From contig JAAVLQ010000002.1 in NCBI GenBank assembly GCA_012103075.1, forward strand, positions 451,001 to 515,000: a stretch of 64,000 bases of DNA, given 5' to 3'. The notes beneath the pieces were generated by a model. That model saw nothing but the letters and a program-made list of their open reading frames with translations, was not told the origin of the DNA and searched no databases. Source of the stretch: Brucella cytisi. GTDB lineage: Bacteria > Pseudomonadota > Alphaproteobacteria > Rhizobiales > Rhizobiaceae. This document shows positions 60,284 to 64,000 of this stretch, in pieces; the stretch's first letter is position 1; the number at the start of each line of letters is the position of its first letter. The position numbers and the translations under genes were made by a program.

Positions 60284-61481
60284 CCCGTCTTGCGGGCGGC
60301 GGCGCCGGGCAGCAACACCAGACTAAATAGCGCGACGGCGGATAGAATTGCACCGGCAAGGAAGGTGGACGAGGAGCCATAGCTTTCCCACAGCCAACCG
60401 GCGCCGATGTTGCCGACAAGCATGACAAGACCCGTTATCACGTTGAACATGCCAAAGGCCGTACCCTTGAGGTGGCCCGGTGCCGTGTCGGCGATGAGAG
60501 TTGCGAGAATGCCCTGCGAAAACCCATATGCAGGCCCCAAAGAACGATGCCCGCAAGGAACGGATAGATCGTGGTCGATTGGGCAATCACAAGATCGGCG
60601 ACGATCAGGAAGCCGAGACTGGCAGCAAGCAGGCCCTTGCGCCCCAACCTGTCCGAGAGCGCGCCAACCGGATAGGCTGTCAGCCCATAGACGGCATGCA
60701 TGACAACCATGGTGATCGGTACCCATGCGGCTGCAAACCCGGCTTCCTGCGCCTTGAGGAGTAGGAATGCTTCGCTGAAACGAGCCATGGTAAGGATCGA
60801 TGCAACTGCAACCACGATCCATACGGTCGCGTTCAGCTTGCCCGCATCGGCAAATCGTGGAATTCCCTTGGAGCGAGCAAGGGGCGTTGAGGGGCATTTC
60901 CGGTTCACGAATGCCGACAATCAAAAGCGCGACCGCAATGAAAGCCGGAATGGCCGCAATCCAGAAAATGGTGATGATGTTGCCGCCGGTTGCGAGCATC
61001 AGCCCTATGGCAATGAGCGGACCGACGAAGCCGCCGACCGTGTCGAGAGACTTGCGCAGCCCGAAGGCTGCGCCGCGTATTTCCGGCGGTGTCACATCGG
61101 CAATCAAGGCATCGCGCGGCGTGCCGCGTATGCCCTTGCCAACACGGTCTATCGCCTTGGCCATTACGATACCGCCAGCTGTCGTTGCCAGCGGGAAGAT
61201 AAGCTTGAAATGGCTGCCAGCCCATAGCCTGCGACGGCAAGCGGTTTCCTTCGGCCTGCCCAGTCGGAGATGACGCCCGAGAAAAGTTTGGTCACCGTTG
61301 CTATGGCGACTGACAGTCCTTCGATGAATCCGACCATCATGGCCGAAGCGCCAAGACCGGCCACCAGATAGAGTGGCAGCAGCGTCTGTACCATTTCCGA
61401 AGAGATATCCATCAGCAGGCTGACGAAACCAAGAATCCAAACCGTTGACGGTATGGATGCGGTTTTCTGAGTGGATGCCAT
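60280..61481 (-). CDS. MFS transporter, frame broken several times
   Basis: About 400 residues, 12 spans. Start MASTQKTASIPSTVWILGFV at 61481. Motifs LLMDISSEMVQTLLPLYLVA and, after span 2, GVISDWAGRRKPLAVAGYGL; then KAIDRVGKGIRGTPRDALIA, a strong mark of the BT/metal- or arabinose-like MFS group often called GRKGIRG permeases. Breaks near 61215, 60890 and 60520. Substrate unknown. Confidence 0.82.
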
Positions 61482-61557
61482 GTTGAAAACCCGAATCTGC
61501 CGAAGGAATTATCAAGCTGTTAGCACAGTACGAAAAAAGATGAGTAACAAACTCCTA

Positions 61558-62402
61558 TTATTTTGGATAGGCGTCGGCCATATTCAGCAGTTTAGCTGTA
61601 TTCTCGTTGAGTATTGGTTGCATGTCGTCAAGCGAGCTGGGTCGACGGGATTGATGATCCAGTTCTTCGTTGATGCGGTCGGCAAGTGCGAAGAAATGTT
61701 TGCGTACCTTTGGAGCATAAGGATTGGCGCGCTCGATGGCCTGAAACACTTCCGGCGCATCGTGGCGGACCATGCCGACCGCCTGCATCATAAGGTCGAA
61801 GCTCTTTGTCGTCATGCGGGTTGGTAACGGCTCCATCTGCACCAGAACCTTGGCGATCAGATGCGTCAGCCCCTGAACCATTGCGGCTTCGCGGTCGTGG
61901 TCTTCTGGTGTCGTGACGATGACGTCGAGGGCAAGATGCTTTTTCAGGAAGGCTGCAACGCGGCGAAATTTTGTACCGCGCACGGGGCAGACGGCGATTT
62001 TCAGACCGGCAATGCCGTCACGCGCGCTCTGCGGACCGAAGAGCGGATGTGTGGCGACAATATCGACATGCATGGGCAGGCCCCGCTGCATGATATCGGC
62101 AGGCCCGACCTTGACCGAACCGACGTCGAGAACAAGCGCACCGGGGCGCAGATGCGGCGCGATCATCGCCACCACGCGGTCGAGCGTCGCGACCGGCGTT
62201 GCGAGGATGACGATATTGCACTGGGCGACCTGTTCCATGGAAGTCAGCGTGACACCATGTATCCGCTCCGTCTGTTCAAGGTCTGCGACGGGATCGTAGG
62301 CATACAACTGGAAATACGGGTTCAGGTGACGGGCGATAAGCTGCCCGAATGCACCAAAGCCGATAATGCCAATTTTATATGCTGATTATTGTCGCAAGAC
62401 AT
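61558..62402 (-). CDS. prephenate/arogenate dehydrogenase (TyrA-like), one frame break
   Basis: About 281 residues. NAD(P) motif: after MSCDNNQHIK a T4 run (62374-62377) breaks the frame and one more base gives IGIIGFGAFGQLIARHLNPY. Then ILATPVATLDRVVAMIAPHL, VLDVGSVKVGPADIMQRGLP and the catalytic His in DIVATHPLFGPQSARDGIAG. Oxidative decarboxylation on the way to tyrosine. Single-domain, so no chorismate mutase part. Monocistronic. Confidence 0.88.
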
Positions 62403-62449
62403 GGACTGACCTCTTTAGGGCCGCATGGCCAGAGGCGCTGTCCTGAAAC

Positions 62450-62475
62450 TCAACCGCTGGCAATGCAGCGGTTGA
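62450..62475. terminator. hairpin between tyrA-like gene and dmeR
   Basis: TCAACCGCT-GGCAATGC-AGCGGTTGA, nine-base stem. No T run follows on either strand, so termination is uncertain; it may be a regulatory hairpin. The rest of 62403-62592 shows no gene. Confidence 0.4.
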
Positions 62476-62592
62476 ATTATGACAAAGCAAACCCGCCGCT
62501 ATATGAGCGGGGCGTAATAAGACCGGGTGCTGATGAGTGCTTTGTTCATGCCGCCTAGCTATTCCTGCTTTTGGTCGATGTCAACACACCGT

Positions 62593-62868
62593 CTATTTCA
62601 TATAGGCGCGAACCACGTCGACGAGTTCGCCGGCACCTTCGTCGCGTTCCTTTTGCGGAAGGGCGCCATCGGCAACATGCATCAGGATGTGGTCTTCGAT
62701 CACTTCCGCCATCAGCCCGTTGACCGCACCACGGACGCCCGCAATCACCTGCATGACTTCGGCGCAGCCCTTCTCTTCCTCAAGCATCCGTTCCACGCCC
62801 TCAAGCTGGCCACGAATGCGACGCACGCGATTGATGAGCTTCTGCTTTTCACGGATAGTGTGGGTCAT
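62593..62868 (-). CDS. dmeR: RcnR/FrmR-family Co/Ni-sensing repressor
   Basis: 91 residues, intact. All four metal ligands of RcnR are in place: His3, Cys35, His60 and His64 (MTHTIREKQKL, EEEKGCAEVM, EVIEDHILMHV). This fits a nickel/cobalt sensor rather than a copper (CsoR) or formaldehyde (FrmR) one. It lies 35 bases after dmeF on the same strand, so both belong to one operon under the site at 63881. Confidence 0.9.
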   Translation of the reverse strand: MTHTIREKQKLINRVRRIRGQLEGVERMLEEEKGCAEVMQVIAGVRGAVNGLMAEVIEDHILMHVADGALPQKERDEGAGELVDVVRAYMK

Positions 62869-62903
62869 GGGAACTTCGGTCCTTCATGGCAATGTTGCGA
62901 TTT

Positions 62904-63859
62904 TCAGGCAGCGCGCGCTTCCACCTCCACCGTCACATGCGACAAATCATGGATCGCCGCAAGCTTGTTCCGATAGTAGGACGGTGCCTTCGGCTGCTCC
63001 GCGACGATCGACACAATGGCACCGTGATGGCCCGGCCCGAGTTGCCAGACATGCAGGTCGGCGATCTCTCCGCCTTCGCGGCTGATGATCTCCGCAATCT
63101 CGTCCGGCAGGTCTTCGTCTTCGGGCAGATAGTCCAGCAGAGTCGAGCCGGTGTCTTTGATCAGCCCCCATGACCAGTGTGCGATCACCGCAGCGCCGAC
63201 AATGCCCATTGCCGGGTCGAGCCAGAGCCAGCCATAAAGGCTGCCCAGCAGAAGCGCTGCTATGGCAAGCACCGATGTCAGCGCATCGGCGAGCACATGC
63301 ATATAGGCTGCACGCAAGTTCTGGTCATGGCCACCCGCGTGATCGTGATCATGACCATGGTGATGGCCATGATGGTGCGAATGATCGTCCCTGAGAAGCG
63401 GGCGCAGACGAGGTTGACGATCAGTCCGATGATTGCGACGAGAATAGCCTCGTGAAAATTGATGTTTACCGGGGAACTGAAGCGCCAGAAGCTTTCCCAG
63501 CCGATCAGGAGGGCGATCAGTGCGAGAACGATGGCGCTGGCAAAGCCAGCGAGATCGCCGAGCTTGCCTGTGCCGAACGTGAACCGCGAATTATGTGCGT
63601 GCTTGCGCGCATAGAGATAGGCAAGGGCTGCGATCAGCATTGCCGCTGCATGGGTGGACATGTGCCAGCCATCGGCAGTGAGCGCCATGGAGCCATAAAG
63701 GTTTCCGGCTGTGATCTCGATTATCATCATCGCTGTCGTGATGGCGATCACGATCCGTGTTCGCTTTTCATTGCGCCGGTGGTTTTCTCCCAGAAAGACA
63801 TGGTCGTGTCTGGAACTCAGCTGATGCCCGTAATGGTGGGAGTGATGATGCGTGCTCAT
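62904..63859 (-). CDS. dmeF: cation diffusion facilitator DmeF, one frame break
   Basis: About 318 residues, inner membrane, exports Co2+/Ni2+ against protons. N-terminal His cluster MSTHHHSHHYGHQLSSRHDH; spans 1-2 hold the metal site (LTADGWHMSTHAAAM). Between spans 4 and 5 there is a His-rich loop (HSHHHGHHHGHDHDHAGGHD), read only after the frame break near 63400 (NLVCAR, then LLRDD). YMHVLADALTSVLAIAALLL is span 5 with the second metal residues. Pairs with the RcnR-type repressor. Confidence 0.92.
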
Positions 63860-63880
63860 GAAAACAGCCTCTCTATTAGA

Positions 63881-63896
63881 ATAGGGGGTATACTAT
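63881..63896. promoter_or_regulatory. probable DmeR operator
   Basis: ATAGGGGGTATACTAT: a G5 tract flanked by ATAG/CTAT inverted arms, 22 bases before the dmeF start. RcnR/CsoR-family repressors bind G- or C-tracts within AT-rich inverted repeats. Confidence 0.6.
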
Positions 63897-64000
63897 TTTA
63901 TGAAGGGCTACAAATCACACTTTTTAGGAGCCGACTTAACTTCGATCAGCAGGAGCAACCGCTGGCAACGCCTTTCAACGGCAGAAAAACTCACCTTTCG
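63897..64000. other. right edge of window
   Basis: 104 bases upstream of dmeF. No gene is seen up to the edge. Confidence 0.4.

Overview
The window looks like a chromosomal segment of an alphaproteobacterium, most likely Brucellaceae (Brucella/Ochrobactrum). Supporting signs are the zwf-pgl-edd Entner-Doudoroff block, a class I lysyl-tRNA synthetase, a Rhizobium-type glycerol ABC transporter, a DmeR/DmeF metal pair and a family of short intergenic repeats. No rRNA, tRNA or CRISPR was seen.

A technical point governs the annotation. About one gene in two carries one-base frame breaks, mostly in homopolymer runs (C4, A5, T6 and similar), including in genes expected to be essential (lysK, folD, proC). 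Conserved protein sequence resumes in another frame right after each break. This fits uncorrected indels of a draft assembly better than gene decay. I therefore give the span of each whole gene and note where its frame breaks.

Layout. 1-7185: livFGMHK-type ABC importer, cupin and FAD monooxygenase on the minus strand, with a divergent AraC regulator: probably uptake and oxidation of an aromatic-like compound. 7406-9260: LrgA/LrgB pair and a YceI protein. 9428-12585: EmrAB-like drug efflux and a small exported protein. 12696-18199: three LysR regulators, two isochorismatase-fold hydrolases and a pirin. 18362-24399: glycerol-type ABC operon (glpSTPQUV-like). 25153-31111: the most unusual locus, with two glycine-rich repeat proteins lacking Sec signals, a type I secretion ATPase, its membrane fusion protein and a LuxR regulator with a degenerate receiver. 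31727-34677: lysK, terB and a hypothetical gene. 35109-40056: five-gene peptide-type ABC importer. 40053-45269: proC, a membrane protein, an HD hydrolase, a chain-length-determinant-like protein and folD. 45330-49487: edd, pgl, zwf. 49888-51141: an IS110-family element. 51142-56579: SDR, HD hydrolase, MFS, GntR, DUF1127, LysR, GST. 57028-58424: a carboxymuconolactone-decarboxylase-like gene with an ECF41 sigma factor and its probable promoter. 58611-60283: azlCD with a divergent Lrp regulator. 60280-62402: MFS and prephenate dehydrogenase. 62593-63859: dmeR/dmeF cobalt-nickel resistance.

The best candidate for an undescribed system is the glycine-rich protein/type I secretion locus. The two proteins share a DQH-AGIGG-type motif, have no N-terminal signal peptide, and sit directly upstream of a PrtD/PrtE-type exporter. 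No recognisable RTX nonapeptide arrays are present.
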